From positions 62,001 through 126,000 of the forward strand of contig NZ_WNKX01000001.1 of the NCBI RefSeq assembly GCF_009720745.1: a DNA stretch of 64,000 nucleotides, written 5' to 3'. Below, piece by piece: positions 10,624-20,132 of this stretch (its first letter is position 1; every line of letters begins with the position of its first letter). Under the pieces are notes generated by a model. It worked only from the letters and a program-made list of their open reading frames with translations, searched no databases and had not been told where the DNA came from. The translations under genes and the position numbers were made by a program. This stretch comes from Massilia eburnea. Its GTDB lineage: Bacteria; Pseudomonadota; Gammaproteobacteria; Burkholderiales; Burkholderiaceae_D.

Positions 10624-11937
10624 CTAGGCGGCTTGCGCTGGTTCTACGTTAGTTGATACGAGGGATTTTGGCAGGCTGACAGTAAAGGTGCTGCCCTGCC
10701 CCGCCTCGGAACTGATATTCAGCTTGCCGCTGTGGCGCAGCAGCACATGCTTGACGATGGCCAGGCCCAGGCCCGTGCCCTGCGTTTCGCGCGAGCGGCT
10801 CTTGTCGACGCGGTAGAAACGCTCGGTCAGGCGCGAAATATGCTCGGGGCTGATGCCGATGCCGGTGTCCTGCACCTGGAATTGCACGCCGGTCGGCGTG
10901 TCTTCCCAGCGCAGGCGGATGGCGCCGCCGGCCGGCGTGTAGCGCACCGCATTCGAGACCAGGTTGCCGAACGCGCTGTGCAATTCGTCCATATTGCCCA
11001 TGACGTCGCCGCCATGCACTTCCAGTGAAATGTCGTGCTTGCCGCCCGAGAGCGCGCGGCCTTCGTGCAGCACCTGCTCCAGCAAGGCGGGAATATTCAC
11101 GTGTTCCGGCCGCATCGGATGGTCGACCGACTCCAGGCGCGACAGCGTCAGCATGTCTTCGATCAGGTGCTGCATGCGGTGGCTTTGCTCGGTCATCAGC
11201 TTGAGATGGGCGGCACGGGTTTCCGGGTCCAGCTCCATCGAAGCGGCGATTTCCAGGAAGCCGGCGATCACCGTCAGCGGCGTGCGCAGCTCGTGCGAAG
11301 CGTTGGCAATGAAGTCGCGGCGCATCATCTCGGCGCGCTGGGTTTCAGTGATATCGTGCGTGACCAGGATCTGGCGGCGGTTCTCGAACGGGATAATGTG
11401 CGCCACCAGCTTGCGGCCGCGGAAATTCAGCGTCAGCGGCTGGTCGTAGCGGCCCAGGATCAGGTAATCCATGAAGTCGGGACTGCGCACCAGGTTCGTG
11501 ACGCGCATGCCCTTGTCGCGCGCTTGCTGCAAGCCCAGGTGTTCTTCGGCGGCCGGATTGCACCATTCGAGGAACAGCACGTCATCCATGATCACCACGC
11601 CGTCCGGCAGCAAGTGCATGGCCTGGCGGAAGCGGGCCAGCCATTCGGTCAGTTCGGCCTGGTTTTTTTCATCGTCGCGGCGCAGGCGGTACAGGCGGGC
11701 AAAGATATCGGTCCATTCGCCCCAGCCGTCCGGCAGGCGGCCCGATTCCGGCTTTTCCAGCCACTCACTCAGCTGGTACAGGTATTTCAGCTGGATGAAA
11801 ACAGCCGCCAGGACGCCGGCGAATGCCGCCGCCACGCCGGCTTCCACGCCGAACCACCACCACACCAGGCCCGCCCCGCCCAGCAGGAAGGCCAGCCGGA
11901 TCCCGACCGGTACCCAGAATACGACTTTTGGATTCAT
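10624..11937 (-). CDS. phoR: Phosphate regulon sensor histidine kinase PhoR
   Basis: A 437-residue protein. Two N-terminal membrane segments (about residues 10-47) are followed by a PAS domain (LPDGVVIMDDVLFLEWCNPA), a HisKA domain with the phospho-acceptor His in FIANASHELRTPLT, and a HATPase domain with N box (GNLVSNAVRYTP), G1 (DTGIGISPEH) and G2 (GTGLGLAIVKH). It has no large periplasmic loop, as in other PhoR kinases, which sense phosphate through PstSCAB-PhoU. It overlaps phoB by 4 nt (ATGA), showing coupling. Confidence 0.97.
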   Translation of the reverse strand: MNPKVVFWVPVGIRLAFLLGGAGLVWWWFGVEAGVAAAFAGVLAAVFIQLKYLYQLSEWLEKPESGRLPDGWGEWTDIFARLYRLRRDDEKNQAELTEWLARFRQAMHLLPDGVVIMDDVLFLEWCNPAAEEHLGLQQARDKGMRVTNLVRSPDFMDYLILGRYDQPLTLNFRGRKLVAHIIPFENRRQILVTHDITETQRAEMMRRDFIANASHELRTPLTVIAGFLEIAASMELDPETRAAHLKLMTEQSHRMQHLIEDMLTLSRLESVDHPMRPEHVNIPALLEQVLHEGRALSGGKHDISLEVHGGDVMGNMDELHSAFGNLVSNAVRYTPAGGAIRLRWEDTPTGVQFQVQDTGIGISPEHISRLTERFYRVDKSRSRETQGTGLGLAIVKHVLLRHSGKLNISSEAGQGSTFTVSLPKSLVSTNVEPAQAA

Positions 11938-12626
11938 GGTTTCTCAGTGAGCATATATCCCACGCTGCGCACCGTCTTGATCAGGTGCTCGGCATCCTTC
12001 AGCGCCTTGCGCAGGCGCAGCACATGGACGTCCACCGTGCGCTCTTCAATGACCACATGGTCGCCCCACACCTTGTCCAGCAGCTGGCTGCGCGAGAAAA
12101 CACGCTCCGGGTGGGCCATGAAGAACTTCAGCAGCTTGTACTCGGCGTGGCCGATATCAATTTTATTCTCGTTCATCGACACTGTGCAGCTGACCGGGTC
12201 CAGCACCACCGGACCTGCCTTGAGCTGGGTTTCGGCCAGTTCGGGGCTCTTGCGGCGCAGCAGGGCGCGAGCGCGGGCCAGCAGTTCGCGCGGCGAGAAC
12301 GGCTTGGTGATGTAGTCATCGGCGCCGCCGTTCAGGCCTGCCAGCTTGTCCTCTTCCATGCTTTTCGCGGTCAGCATGATCACCGGAACGGCTGCGAAAT
12401 GGCGGTCGCCACGGATGCGGGCCAGCAGGCGCAGGCCGCTCTGGTCGGGCAGCATCCAGTCCAGCAGCACCAGCTGCGGCGTGCGAGATTGCATGACTTC
12501 CCATGCTTCTTGCGTCGATTGCGCCACCACGCAGTTCCAGCCCGCTTCGCGCAGCGAGAACCTTACCAGCTCGACGATCGCCGGCTCATCTTCAACAATC
12601 AGTACTGTCGTTTTGTCGGATGCCAT
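11934..12626 (-). CDS. phoB: Phosphate regulon response regulator PhoB
   Basis: A 230-residue OmpR-family regulator. The receiver domain has acidic residues in VEDEPAIVEL, phospho-acceptor Asp in LVLLDWMLPDQSG, and switch Lys in ITKPFSPREL. The winged-helix DNA-binding domain covers about residues 130-228 (VFSRSQLLDKVWG and RTVDVHVLRLRKAL). It binds Pho boxes such as those at 17253-17281 and 17303-17320. Its ATG overlaps the phoU stop by one base (TAATG). Confidence 0.98.
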   Translation of the reverse strand: MASDKTTVLIVEDEPAIVELVRFSLREAGWNCVVAQSTQEAWEVMQSRTPQLVLLDWMLPDQSGLRLLARIRGDRHFAAVPVIMLTAKSMEEDKLAGLNGGADDYITKPFSPRELLARARALLRRKSPELAETQLKAGPVVLDPVSCTVSMNENKIDIGHAEYKLLKFFMAHPERVFSRSQLLDKVWGDHVVIEERTVDVHVLRLRKALKDAEHLIKTVRSVGYMLTEKP

Positions 12627-13324
12627 TATTTGCTAACTTCTTGGGTCGCTCCGTGGGTATGGCGGATATCCTTGCCTTCCACCACGTAGATCACGTACTC
12701 GGCAATATTCTTGGCATGGTCGCCGATGCGCTCGATGGCCTTGGCCACCCACATCGTGTCCAGCGCTGCCGAGATTGTACGCGGATCTTCCATCATGAAG
12801 GTAATCAGGTTGCGCATGATGGAACGGTATTCGTGGTCGATCACCGCATCCTGGGCGATCAGTTCCAGCGCAGCCTTTTCATCGCTGCGGGCGAACGCGT
12901 CCAGCGCGTCGTGCAACAGGTCGCTGGTGGCGGTGGCGATGGTGCGCACCATTTCATAGTGGTTCAGGGTCACGGCGCCGCGTGCATGCAGGGCCTTGGC
13001 GATGCGTGCGATCTTGGCCGCTTCGTCGCCGATGCGTTCCAGGTCGGTGATCACTTTCAGCGTCGCCATCACGGTACGCAGGTCGTTGGCGGTCGGCTGG
13101 CGTTTCACGATCAGGTGGCTGCACTGGTCGTCCAGCTGCACTTCCAGCTGGTTGACGTTGGCGTCTTCGCCGATCACGCGTTCGGCGCGTTCCAGGTTGC
13201 CGATGCGGAAGCAGGTCATCGCATCGAGGAACATGGTCTCAACCATGCCGCCCATCAGCAGCACTTTGGAACGGATGCCTTCGAGTTCGGTGTCGTAAGC
13301 TTTGGAGGAATGTTCGCCCATCAT
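12626..13324 (-). CDS. phoU: Phosphate signalling complex protein PhoU
   Basis: A 232-residue all-helical protein made of two repeated PhoU domains. The metal-binding-type motif of each repeat is visible (ERIGDEAAKIA near residue 92 and ERIGDHAKNIAEYVIY near the C-terminus). PhoU links the Pst transporter to PhoR, keeping the kinase off under phosphate excess. It lies between pstB (24-nt gap) and phoB (one-base overlap), the usual order. Confidence 0.97.
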   Translation of the reverse strand: MMGEHSSKAYDTELEGIRSKVLLMGGMVETMFLDAMTCFRIGNLERAERVIGEDANVNQLEVQLDDQCSHLIVKRQPTANDLRTVMATLKVITDLERIGDEAAKIARIAKALHARGAVTLNHYEMVRTIATATSDLLHDALDAFARSDEKAALELIAQDAVIDHEYRSIMRNLITFMMEDPRTISAALDTMWVAKAIERIGDHAKNIAEYVIYVVEGKDIRHTHGATQEVSK

Positions 13325-13348
13325 AATCTCTTCTCTCTCTTCTTCTGA

Positions 13349-14113
13349 TTAGCCAAAACGGCCGGTGATGTAGTCCTGGGTCTCTTTGCGCACAGGATTC
13401 ATGAAAATCTGGTCGGTTTCACCGAACTCCACCAGTTCGCCCAGGTACATATAGGCGGTGTAATCGGAGCAGCGTGCCGCCTGCTGCATATTGTGGGTCA
13501 CGATGGCGATCGTGTAGTCCTCTTTCAGCTCGGAGATCAGTTCTTCGATCTTGGAGGTGGAAATCGGGTCCAGTGCGGACGTCGGTTCATCCAGCAGCAG
13601 CACGTCGGGCTTCACCGCTACGCCGCGCGCGATGCACAGGCGCTGCTGCTGGCCGCCGGACAGCGACAGGCCGCTCTTGGTCAGCTTGTCCTTCACCTCG
13701 CCCCACAGCGCGGCTTTTTTCAGCGCCCATTCCACGCGCTCGTCCATCTCGCCCTTCGACAGGTCTTCGTACAGGCGCACGCCGAAGGCGATATTGTCAT
13801 AAATCGACATCGGGAACGGCGTCGGCTTCTGGAATACCATGCCGACTTTCGCGCGCAGCATGTTCACGTCCAGGCCCGCGTCCAGGATGTTGTGGCCGCG
13901 GTAGCGGATGGCGCCTTCGGCGCGCTGGCCCGGGTACAGGTCGTACATGCGGTTCAGCGTGCGCAGCAGGGTCGATTTGCCGCAGCCGGACGGGCCGATG
14001 AAGGCGGTCACCTTCTTCTCGTGGATGTCCAGGTTGACGTTGTGCAGGCTGCGCGTCTTACCGTAGTAGAAGTTCAGGCCGGAGATTTCGATGATTTTGC
14101 TTGCTTTGGTCAT
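13349..14113 (-). CDS. pstB: Phosphate ABC transporter ATP-binding protein PstB
   Basis: A 254-residue ABC ATPase that powers PstCA phosphate uptake. Walker [10 protein letters not shown] is near residue 40, signature [16 protein letters not shown], Walker [14 protein letters not shown], and the switch His in [13 protein letters not shown]. The Q-loop segment [17 protein letters not shown] is typical of PstB. It starts 12 nt after the pstA stop. Confidence 0.98.
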   Translation of the reverse strand: MTKASKIIEISGLNFYYGKTRSLHNVNLDIHEKKVTAFIGPSGCGKSTLLRTLNRMYDLYPGQRAEGAIRYRGHNILDAGLDVNMLRAKVGMVFQKPTPFPMSIYDNIAFGVRLYEDLSKGEMDERVEWALKKAALWGEVKDKLTKSGLSLSGGQQQRLCIARGVAVKPDVLLLDEPTSALDPISTSKIEELISELKEDYTIAIVTHNMQQAARCSDYTAYMYLGELVEFGETDQIFMNPVRKETQDYITGRFG

Positions 14114-14125
14114 GATCTGTACTCG

Positions 14126-14983
14126 TTATTTTGGTGCTTTTTGTGCGAACACGGTGCGCGACAGGATGTTCAGTGCCAGGACGCTGAAGGTGACGATCAA
14201 GGCGCCGCCCCAGGCCAGGGCGCGCCAGTTGTCGTATGGGCTCATGGCGAACTGATAGATCACCACTGGCAGGTTGGCCAGCGGCTGGTTCATGTCGGCG
14301 CTGAAGAACTGGTTGTTCAAGGCGGTGAACAGCAGCGGCGCGGTTTCGCCGGAAACACGGGCCACCGCCAGCAGCACGCCGGTCATCACGCCGGCCTTGA
14401 CGGCGCGCAGGCGCACCATCATCGACACCTTCCAGCGCGGTGCACCGAGGGCGTAGGCCGCTTCCAGCAGCGAGTTGGGCACCAGTTTCAGCATATTGTC
14501 GGTAGTGCGCACCACCACCGGAATCGCGATCAGCGACAGCGCGATGGAGCCGGCGTAACCGGAGAAATGGTGCGCATTGGCGACATACAGCGCGTACACG
14601 AACAGGCCGATCACGATCGATGGCGCCGACAGCATGATGTCGGTCACGAAGCGGGTGACCTGGGCGATCTTGTTCTCTTCGCCGTATTCCGCGAGGTAGA
14701 TGCCGGCCAGGATGCCGACCGGGGTCGACACCAGGGTGGACAGGCCTACCATCATCAGCGAGCCGACGATGGCGTTACGCAGGCCGCCGCCATCGCTGCT
14801 TGGCGCCGGAGTGTCTGCAGCGAACATCAGGATGTTCAGCGATTCGAAGCCATTGATCAGCAGCGTGGCCAGGATCCACATCAGCGCAGCCAGGCCGAGC
14901 GACATGGCGCCCACCGACAGGGCCATGCCGACGCGATGGTAGAACAGGCGCTTGCGATAAACAGGGTTCTTAGTCTGGATCAT
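14126..14983 (-). CDS. pstA: Phosphate ABC transporter permease PstA
   Basis: A 285-residue inner-membrane permease with about six transmembrane segments. The cytoplasmic EAA loop ([20 protein letters not shown]) docks on PstB. It pairs with PstC to form the phosphate channel. Its ATG overlaps the pstC stop by 4 nt, indicating coupled translation. Confidence 0.97.
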   Translation of the reverse strand: MIQTKNPVYRKRLFYHRVGMALSVGAMSLGLAALMWILATLLINGFESLNILMFAADTPAPSSDGGGLRNAIVGSLMMVGLSTLVSTPVGILAGIYLAEYGEENKIAQVTRFVTDIMLSAPSIVIGLFVYALYVANAHHFSGYAGSIALSLIAIPVVVRTTDNMLKLVPNSLLEAAYALGAPRWKVSMMVRLRAVKAGVMTGVLLAVARVSGETAPLLFTALNNQFFSADMNQPLANLPVVIYQFAMSPYDNWRALAWGGALIVTFSVLALNILSRTVFAQKAPK

Positions 14984-15987
14984 TTCACGCCCTCCTTGCG
15001 CGACAAGCCCATCAACATCAGCTTGGCGCCAGACAGGACGATAAAGGTAATAATGAACAGGATCAGGCCCAGTGCGAACAGCGAGGACACGTGCAGCTTG
15101 CTGGAGGCCTCGGCAAATTCATTGGCCAGGGTCGAGGCAATCGAACTTCCCGGCGAGAAGAGCGAGGTTGGCAGCTTGGCCGCGTTACCGATCACGAAGG
15201 TGACCGCCATGGTTTCGCCCAAGGCGCGGCCCAGGCCCAGCATGACGCCGCCCACCACACCGGTCTTGGTGTATGGCAGCACGACCTTGCGCACCACTTC
15301 CCAGCGGGTGCAGCCCAGGCCGTAAGCAGACTCCTTCAGCACGGCCGGCACGATCTCGAACACGTCGCGCATCACCGAAGCGATAAAAGGGATGATCATG
15401 ACTGCCAGGATCAGGCCGGCCGTCAGGATGCCGATGCCCATGGTCGGGCCCTTGAACAGCGCGCCGATGAACGGCAAAGCGCCGAAGGTGGCTTTGAGTG
15501 CCGGCTGCACGTATTCGCTGAACATCGGCGCGAACACGAACAGGCCCCACATGCCGTAAATGATCGACGGCACGCCGGCCAGCAGTTCAACCGCGGTGCC
15601 CAGCGGGCGCCGCAGCCAGACCGGGCAAACCTCGGTCAGGAACAGGGCGATGCCGAAGCTGACGGGGAAGGCGATCAGCAGTGCGATACCGGCGCTGGCC
15701 AGGGTGCCGACAATAGCGATCGCGGCGCCGAACTGGTCGTTGACCGGGTCCCATTCGACGGTGGTGATAAAGGCGGGGCCGAACTCCTTCAAGGCAGGCA
15801 AGGCGCCGTTGATCAGGGAAATGATAATGCCGACCAGTACGAACAGTACGGTCAGCGCGAATACCATCGTGATTTTATGGAAGAACCAGTCCTGGATGCG
15901 CTGCTTGCGCACGACGGATTGCATGGATCTCATGATGGCGGGTTCCGCTATACGGAGGGGAGCTGGTGAGGTGATTTCTGCACTCAT
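14980..15987 (-). CDS. pstC: Phosphate ABC transporter permease PstC
   Basis: A 335-residue inner-membrane permease with about six transmembrane segments and an EAA loop ([20 protein letters not shown]). Charged residues conserved in PstC occur in the membrane part ([20 protein letters not shown]). A cytoplasmic N-terminus of about 40 residues precedes the first membrane segment. It is separated from pstS by 177 nt that contain a large palindromic element, which may lower its expression relative to pstS. Confidence 0.97.
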   Translation of the reverse strand: MSAEITSPAPLRIAEPAIMRSMQSVVRKQRIQDWFFHKITMVFALTVLFVLVGIIISLINGALPALKEFGPAFITTVEWDPVNDQFGAAIAIVGTLASAGIALLIAFPVSFGIALFLTEVCPVWLRRPLGTAVELLAGVPSIIYGMWGLFVFAPMFSEYVQPALKATFGALPFIGALFKGPTMGIGILTAGLILAVMIIPFIASVMRDVFEIVPAVLKESAYGLGCTRWEVVRKVVLPYTKTGVVGGVMLGLGRALGETMAVTFVIGNAAKLPTSLFSPGSSIASTLANEFAEASSKLHVSSLFALGLILFIITFIVLSGAKLMLMGLSRKEGVK

Positions 15988-16059
15988 GATTTTATGTTTT
16001 GGTTAGCTAACCGGGGAAGCCTGCACTTAGGCTGCCCCGCTTAGCTTCCTCCCTTTTTA

Positions 16060-16156
16060 AACCCGGGAACCTGGGTCAGACCCAAGGGGCCGACCTGTCG
16101 ATGCACGCTGCACTGACTGGGTCACCCCCTTGGGTCTGACCCAGGTTTGCCGGGCT
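16060..16156. repeat. Palindromic intergenic element, family I, copy 2 (pstS-pstC gap)
   Basis: Two perfect 22-nt arms, 16068-16089 and 16126-16147 (core CCTGGGTCAGACCCAAGGGG), enclose 36 nt; the flanks are CCCGG-type. Unlike the other copies it lies inside an operon, between pstS and pstC. Such a stem can stop exonucleases or polymerase and so favour pstS over the downstream genes; that role is inference. Confidence 0.8.
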
Positions 16157-16164
16157 TGGGAAGA

Positions 16165-17208
16165 TCAGTACAGCGCCTTACCCGAAGCGTCTTTCAGGTT
16201 CGACTTCCACGAACCCTGCACCAGCTTCACAACGCTCTCTGGCAGCGGCACATAGTCCAGCTCAACCGCAGCTGCATCGCCATTCTTGAACGCCCAGTCA
16301 AAGAACTTGATGACTTCCTTGCCCTTGGCCGCATCAGCCTGCTGCTTGTGCATCAGGATGTAGGACACGCCAGTGATCGGCCACGAATTCTTGCCAGCCT
16401 GGTCGGTCAGCACCACGCCGAAGCCTGGGGTCTTGGTCCACTCAGCGTGCGCAGCGGCGGCTTTGAAGTTGTCGTCGTCAGGCTGCATCCAGTTGCCGTC
16501 CTTGTTCTTCAGCTGGGTGTGAGCGATCTTGTTCTTCTTGGCGTAGGCCCATTCCACGTAGCCGATTGCGCCCTTGATACGCTGCACGTTGGCTGCAACG
16601 CCGTCGTTGCCCTTGCCGCCCACGCCGGTTACCCATTTGACCGCGGTGCCGGCGCCGATCTTGGTCTTGAACTCGGGGTTCACTTTCGACAGGTAGTCGG
16701 TGAACAGGAAGGAGGTGCCGGAGCCGTCAGCGCGGTGCACCACGGTGATTTCGGTTGCTGGCAGCTTCACGCCTGGGTTCAGGGCAGTGATGGCTGGATT
16801 GTTCCACTCGGTGATCTTGCCCAGGTAGATGTCGGCAACCACTGGACCGGTCAGTTTCAGTGCGCCTGGAGCGATACCGTCGATGTTCACCACGGTCACC
16901 ACGCCGCCCATGATGGCCGGGAACTGCATCAGGCCGTCAGCGTCCAGCTCTTCTGCTTTCAGAGGCATGTCGGACGCGCCGAAATCAACGGTCTTGGCCT
17001 TGATCTGCTTGATACCTGCGCCGGAACCGACGGACTGGTAGTTCAGGCCGTTACCGGTGGATGCCTTGTAGGCTTCAGCCCACTTGGCGTAGATCGGATA
17101 AGGGAAAGTTGCGCCTGCACCGGTCATGTCCGCAGCCAGGGCGGACGAGAAAGCCATTGCCGCCGAAGCGCCAACAACGAAGGAGGTCAACAACTGTTTC
17201 ATGCGCAT
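16165..17208 (-). CDS. pstS: Phosphate ABC transporter periplasmic substrate-binding protein PstS
   Basis: A 347-residue periplasmic protein with a signal peptide (cleavage after about residue 26, SSALAADMTG). Phosphate-binding signatures are GAGATFPYPIYAKW, YQSVGSGAGIKQI, DFGASDMPL and the HRADGSGTSFLFTDYL motif. ATG 17206-17208 is chosen with AGGA 8 nt upstream; a second ATG two codons in is less well placed. First gene of the pst-pho operon, under a Pho-box promoter. Confidence 0.98.
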   Translation of the reverse strand: MRMKQLLTSFVVGASAAMAFSSALAADMTGAGATFPYPIYAKWAEAYKASTGNGLNYQSVGSGAGIKQIKAKTVDFGASDMPLKAEELDADGLMQFPAIMGGVVTVVNIDGIAPGALKLTGPVVADIYLGKITEWNNPAITALNPGVKLPATEITVVHRADGSGTSFLFTDYLSKVNPEFKTKIGAGTAVKWVTGVGGKGNDGVAANVQRIKGAIGYVEWAYAKKNKIAHTQLKNKDGNWMQPDDDNFKAAAAHAEWTKTPGFGVVLTDQAGKNSWPITGVSYILMHKQQADAAKGKEVIKFFDWAFKNGDAAAVELDYVPLPESVVKLVQGSWKSNLKDASGKALY

Positions 17209-17247
17209 ATCAAAGGTCCTTTTCAGGGGTTGGGTTGAATGCTGCGC

Positions 17248-17281
17248 AGTTTATGACTCGAATATGACACCTTTATGACAC
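17248..17281 (-). promoter_or_regulatory. Pho box and -10 of the pst-pho operon
   Basis: Perfect direct repeat GTGTCAT-AAAG-GTGTCAT on the minus strand (17264-17281) with 11-bp period. A third, weaker half-site GAGTCAT (17253-17259) continues the phase. The -10 TAAACT (17248-17253) lies 10 nt past the second repeat, the usual PhoB-dependent geometry replacing a -35. Confidence 0.85.
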
Positions 17282-17302
17282 GTAAAAATTAGTTGTAGGA
17301 CA

Positions 17303-17336
17303 CTGTCACATACTTGTCATATTTCCAAAATACACT
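17303..17336 (+). promoter_or_regulatory. Pho box and -10 of ppk
   Basis: CTGTCAC-ATAC-TTGTCAT (17303-17320) is a two-repeat Pho box. TACACT (17331-17336) lies 10 nt downstream as the -10. The ppk ATG is only 7 nt past it, so the PhoB-driven transcript is predicted to be leaderless. Confidence 0.75.
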
Positions 17337-17343
17337 ATTCGCT

Positions 17344-19410
17344 ATGAAAACAGCATTCCTTGATAGGGAGCTGTCACAGCTGGCGTTTAACCGCCGTGTG
17401 ATGGCCCAGGCCGAAGACGCCACCATCCCAGTGCTCGAACGCCTGCGTTACTTGTGCATTGTTAGCAGCAATCTGGACGAATTCTTCGAAGTACGGGTCG
17501 CCAGCCTGCTGGCCGCCGCCAGCGTCGACGGCGACCTGGCCACCCACCCTACCCTGGCGGCGACGCTGGAACGGGTCAGCAACGAGTGCCATGAACTGGT
17601 CAGGCGCCAGTACGAAATATTCAATACGGCAGTCTTGCCGGAAATGAAAGCCCAGGGCATCAATATCGTGCGCCACAGCCAGCGCAACGATGCCCAGCGG
17701 GCCTGGGTCAAGGCGTATTTCGACCGCGAAGTACGTCCCCTGCTGACTCCGATCGGCCTCGATCCGGCCCATCCTTTTCCCCAGGTAGTTAACAAGAGCC
17801 TCAATTTCATCGTCGCCCTGAGCGGCAAGGATGCCTTCGGGCGCGGCACAGCCATCGCCATCGTCAAGGCGCCGCGCGTGCTGCCGCGCGTGATCCGCCT
17901 GCCGGACAACCTGTCGAAAGACGGCGGGGTATCGTTTGTCCTGCTGTCCTCGGTGATCCACGCCCATATTTCCGAGCTGTTTGCAGGGCGCGACGTGATG
18001 GCGTATTCCCAGTTCCGGGTGACCCGCGATTCGGACCTGTGGGTCGATGAAGATGAAGTCAAGAACCTGCGCCAGGCACTGAAAGGCGAGCTGCAGGGCC
18101 GACAGTATGGCCGCTCGGTGCGGATCGAAGTGGCCAAGAATTGCCCGCCCGAGCTGTCGCAGTTCCTGCTCGACCAGTTCGGCTTGGACCAGAGCCGCCT
18201 GTACCGCGTCGATGGCCCCGTGAATATGGTGCGCCTGAACGAGATCGTGGAACAGGCGCGGCGCCCTGAGCTGCGCTTCCCGGCCTTCATGCCGGGCGTG
18301 CTGGCCAAGACCGTCAACAATGACATCTTTGCCACCATCCGCAAGCACGACATCCTGCTGCACCATCCATTCCAGAGCTTCCAGACGGTGATCGACTTCA
18401 TCCGCAGCGCGGCGCTCGATCCGGCCGTGGTGGCGATCAAGCAGACCGTCTACCGCACCGGCATGAACTCGGACCTGATGGAAGCCTTGATTGCCGCCGC
18501 CCGCAGCGGCAAGGAAGTGACGGTCGTGGTGGAACTGATGGCGCGCTTCGACGAAGAAGCCAATATCAACTGGGCCGACAAGCTGGAACAGGCTGGCGCC
18601 CAGGTGGTGTACGGCGTGGTGGGCCTGAAAACCCACGCCAAGATTGCCCTGGTAATCCGCCGCGAAGAAGGCGGCCTGCGCTATTACGCCCACCTTGGCA
18701 CCGGCAACTACCACCCGACCACGACCAAGTTCTACACCGACTTCGGCATGCTGACCTGCCAGCCCGAGCTTGGCCGCGATGTCAACGAAGTCTTCATGCA
18801 CCTGACCAGCCTGACCAAGCCGCAGCGCATGAACCATATCTGGCTGGCGCCTTTCACGTTGCAGGAGCAACTCATAAAGGCGATCCGGAATGAGGCAAAA
18901 ATCGCAAAAGCCGGGCGTCCGGGCCGGATTATCGCTAAAATCAACGCATTAACCGATGAACCGGTGATCCGTGCGCTGTACGCCGCCTCGAAGGACGGGG
19001 TCAAGATCGACCTGGTCGTACGCGGCGCCTGCACCCTGATGCCGGGCGTGCCGGGACTGTCCGAAAATATCCGGGTCCGCTCCATCATCGGCCGCTTCCT
19101 TGAACATAGCCGCATCTATTACTTCCGTAACGACCTGGCGCACGACGTCATGCTGGCCAGCGCGGACTGGATGAACCGCAACCTGCTGCGCCGCATTGAA
19201 GTGGCGTTCCCGGTACTGGACCGGGGCCTGAAACGGCGCGTGATTGCGGAAGGTTTGACGCCTTACCTGAAGGACAACTCCAACGCCTGGGAGCTGGACG
19301 AGCACGGCCATTACCATCGCCGCAAGCCACGCGGCAAGGTCAAGCCTTACAGCGCCCAGCAGCACCTGATGGAGTCGCTTGGTACGCCGGCCGATCTGGC
19401 CGGGGATTGA
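17344..19410 (+). CDS. ppk: Polyphosphate kinase 1
   Basis: A 688-residue enzyme that reversibly polymerises the ATP gamma-phosphate into polyphosphate. It has the four PPK1 domains: N-terminal helical (FLDRELSQLAFNRRV, RLRYLCIVSSNLDEFFEVR), head, and two phospholipase D-like C-terminal domains. The autophosphorylated His is in VVGLKTHAKIALVIRRE; LGTGNYHP follows, and a second His is in RFLEHSRIYYF. The start is ATG 17344; a TTG 10 codons upstream lies inside the Pho box and is excluded. Divergent from pstS under its own Pho box; followed by sixA. Confidence 0.97.
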   Translation: MKTAFLDRELSQLAFNRRVMAQAEDATIPVLERLRYLCIVSSNLDEFFEVRVASLLAAASVDGDLATHPTLAATLERVSNECHELVRRQYEIFNTAVLPEMKAQGINIVRHSQRNDAQRAWVKAYFDREVRPLLTPIGLDPAHPFPQVVNKSLNFIVALSGKDAFGRGTAIAIVKAPRVLPRVIRLPDNLSKDGGVSFVLLSSVIHAHISELFAGRDVMAYSQFRVTRDSDLWVDEDEVKNLRQALKGELQGRQYGRSVRIEVAKNCPPELSQFLLDQFGLDQSRLYRVDGPVNMVRLNEIVEQARRPELRFPAFMPGVLAKTVNNDIFATIRKHDILLHHPFQSFQTVIDFIRSAALDPAVVAIKQTVYRTGMNSDLMEALIAAARSGKEVTVVVELMARFDEEANINWADKLEQAGAQVVYGVVGLKTHAKIALVIRREEGGLRYYAHLGTGNYHPTTTKFYTDFGMLTCQPELGRDVNEVFMHLTSLTKPQRMNHIWLAPFTLQEQLIKAIRNEAKIAKAGRPGRIIAKINALTDEPVIRALYAASKDGVKIDLVVRGACTLMPGVPGLSENIRVRSIIGRFLEHSRIYYFRNDLAHDVMLASADWMNRNLLRRIEVAFPVLDRGLKRRVIAEGLTPYLKDNSNAWELDEHGHYHRRKPRGKVKPYSAQQHLMESLGTPADLAGD

Positions 19411-19431
19411 AGCCAGCTCGAGGGAGGAAGC

Positions 19432-19899
19432 ATGGACCTGATCTTGTGGCGCCACGCCGAAGCCGAACCAGCCCAGCCCGGCCTGGACGACCTGGAACGC
19501 GCGCTGACGCCGAAAGGCCATAAACAGGCGCGCCGCATGGGCCAGTGGCTCGATTCCGTGCTGCCTGAAAATTGCCGCATCCTGGTCAGCCCTGCCACGC
19601 GCACGGTGCAGACGGTAGCCGGCCTGGGCCGCAAATACAAAGTCCATCCCGACCTGGCGCCCGGCGCCGACGCCAGCGATATCCTGAAAGCGGCCAACTG
19701 GCCTGCATCAAAAGAAGCAGTGCTGGTGGTCGGCCACCAGCCGACATTGGGACAAGCCGCCGCCTTGCTGATGACGGGCGAAGACAGCGATTGGGAGATG
19801 AAAAAAGGCGCTGCGTGGTGGTTCGTGCAGCGAGAACCGGATGATCCCGCCAGCCTTTACCTGAAGGCGGTGATGCAGCCTGACCTGGTCATGAAATAG
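19432..19899 (+). CDS. sixA: Phosphohistidine phosphatase SixA
   Basis: A 155-residue histidine-phosphatase-superfamily protein. The RHG-type motif appears as WRHAEAE at the N-terminus with the catalytic His, then SPATRTVQT and the C-terminal VGHQPTLGQ with the second His. SixA removes phosphate from phosphohistidine on proteins such as HPt domains or the nitrogen PTS. It lies 21 nt after ppk with GAGGGAGG upstream, so it is co-transcribed and probably PhoB-controlled. Confidence 0.93.
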   Translation: MDLILWRHAEAEPAQPGLDDLERALTPKGHKQARRMGQWLDSVLPENCRILVSPATRTVQTVAGLGRKYKVHPDLAPGADASDILKAANWPASKEAVLVVGHQPTLGQAAALLMTGEDSDWEMKKGAAWWFVQREPDDPASLYLKAVMQPDLVMK

Positions 19900-19914
19900 A
19901 TAATTCTGTTGGGC

Positions 19915-19961
19915 TTGTAATTGCTTAATTGGATGCTAGAGTTTAATTGTATCAACTCTAG
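19915..19961 (+). promoter_or_regulatory. Candidate promoter with an inverted repeat over the -10
   Basis: TTGTAA (19915-19920), 16-nt spacer, TAGAGT (19937-19942). An 8-bp perfect inverted repeat, CTAGAGTT (19936-19943) / AACTCTAG (19954-19961), overlaps the -10, as in a repressor operator. It precedes the small candidate gene at 19995. Confidence 0.35.
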
Positions 19962-19994
19962 GGAGCAGCCTTCAGAAACGCTGGCTGGTTAGTT

Positions 19995-20111
19995 ATGTGG
20001 GTACTGTTCACCATGGGCATATTCGGTGCAATGATCGCGTTGATCGCGTTCGAAGTTATTGCTGAATATCGCGGCGGACATCATAGGTTGGTCGACCGCT
20101 ACCACGAGTAG
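19995..20111 (+). CDS. Candidate 38-residue membrane microprotein
   Basis: An open frame of 38 codons with one hydrophobic segment (about residues 3-21, rich in Ile, Leu, Phe and Met) and a charged, His-rich tail (EYRGGHHRLVDRYHE). Upstream is a candidate promoter with an operator-like repeat. Downstream is a terminator-like hairpin in the same direction, so a short plus-strand transcript is plausible. No clear Shine-Dalgarno is seen. It could instead be an RNA without coding function. I do not recognise a family. Confidence 0.35.
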   Translation: MWVLFTMGIFGAMIALIAFEVIAEYRGGHHRLVDRYHE

Positions 20112-20132
20112 CACTGCGCTTCACAGAAGCGA

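Noticed and set aside
17314-17343. TTG start of ppk 10 codons upstream
   Set aside because: It lies within the Pho box and upstream of the expected transcription start.
17374-18870. A 498-codon minus-strand frame opposite ppk
   Set aside because: ppk is unambiguous on the plus strand; the antisense frame reflects codon bias.
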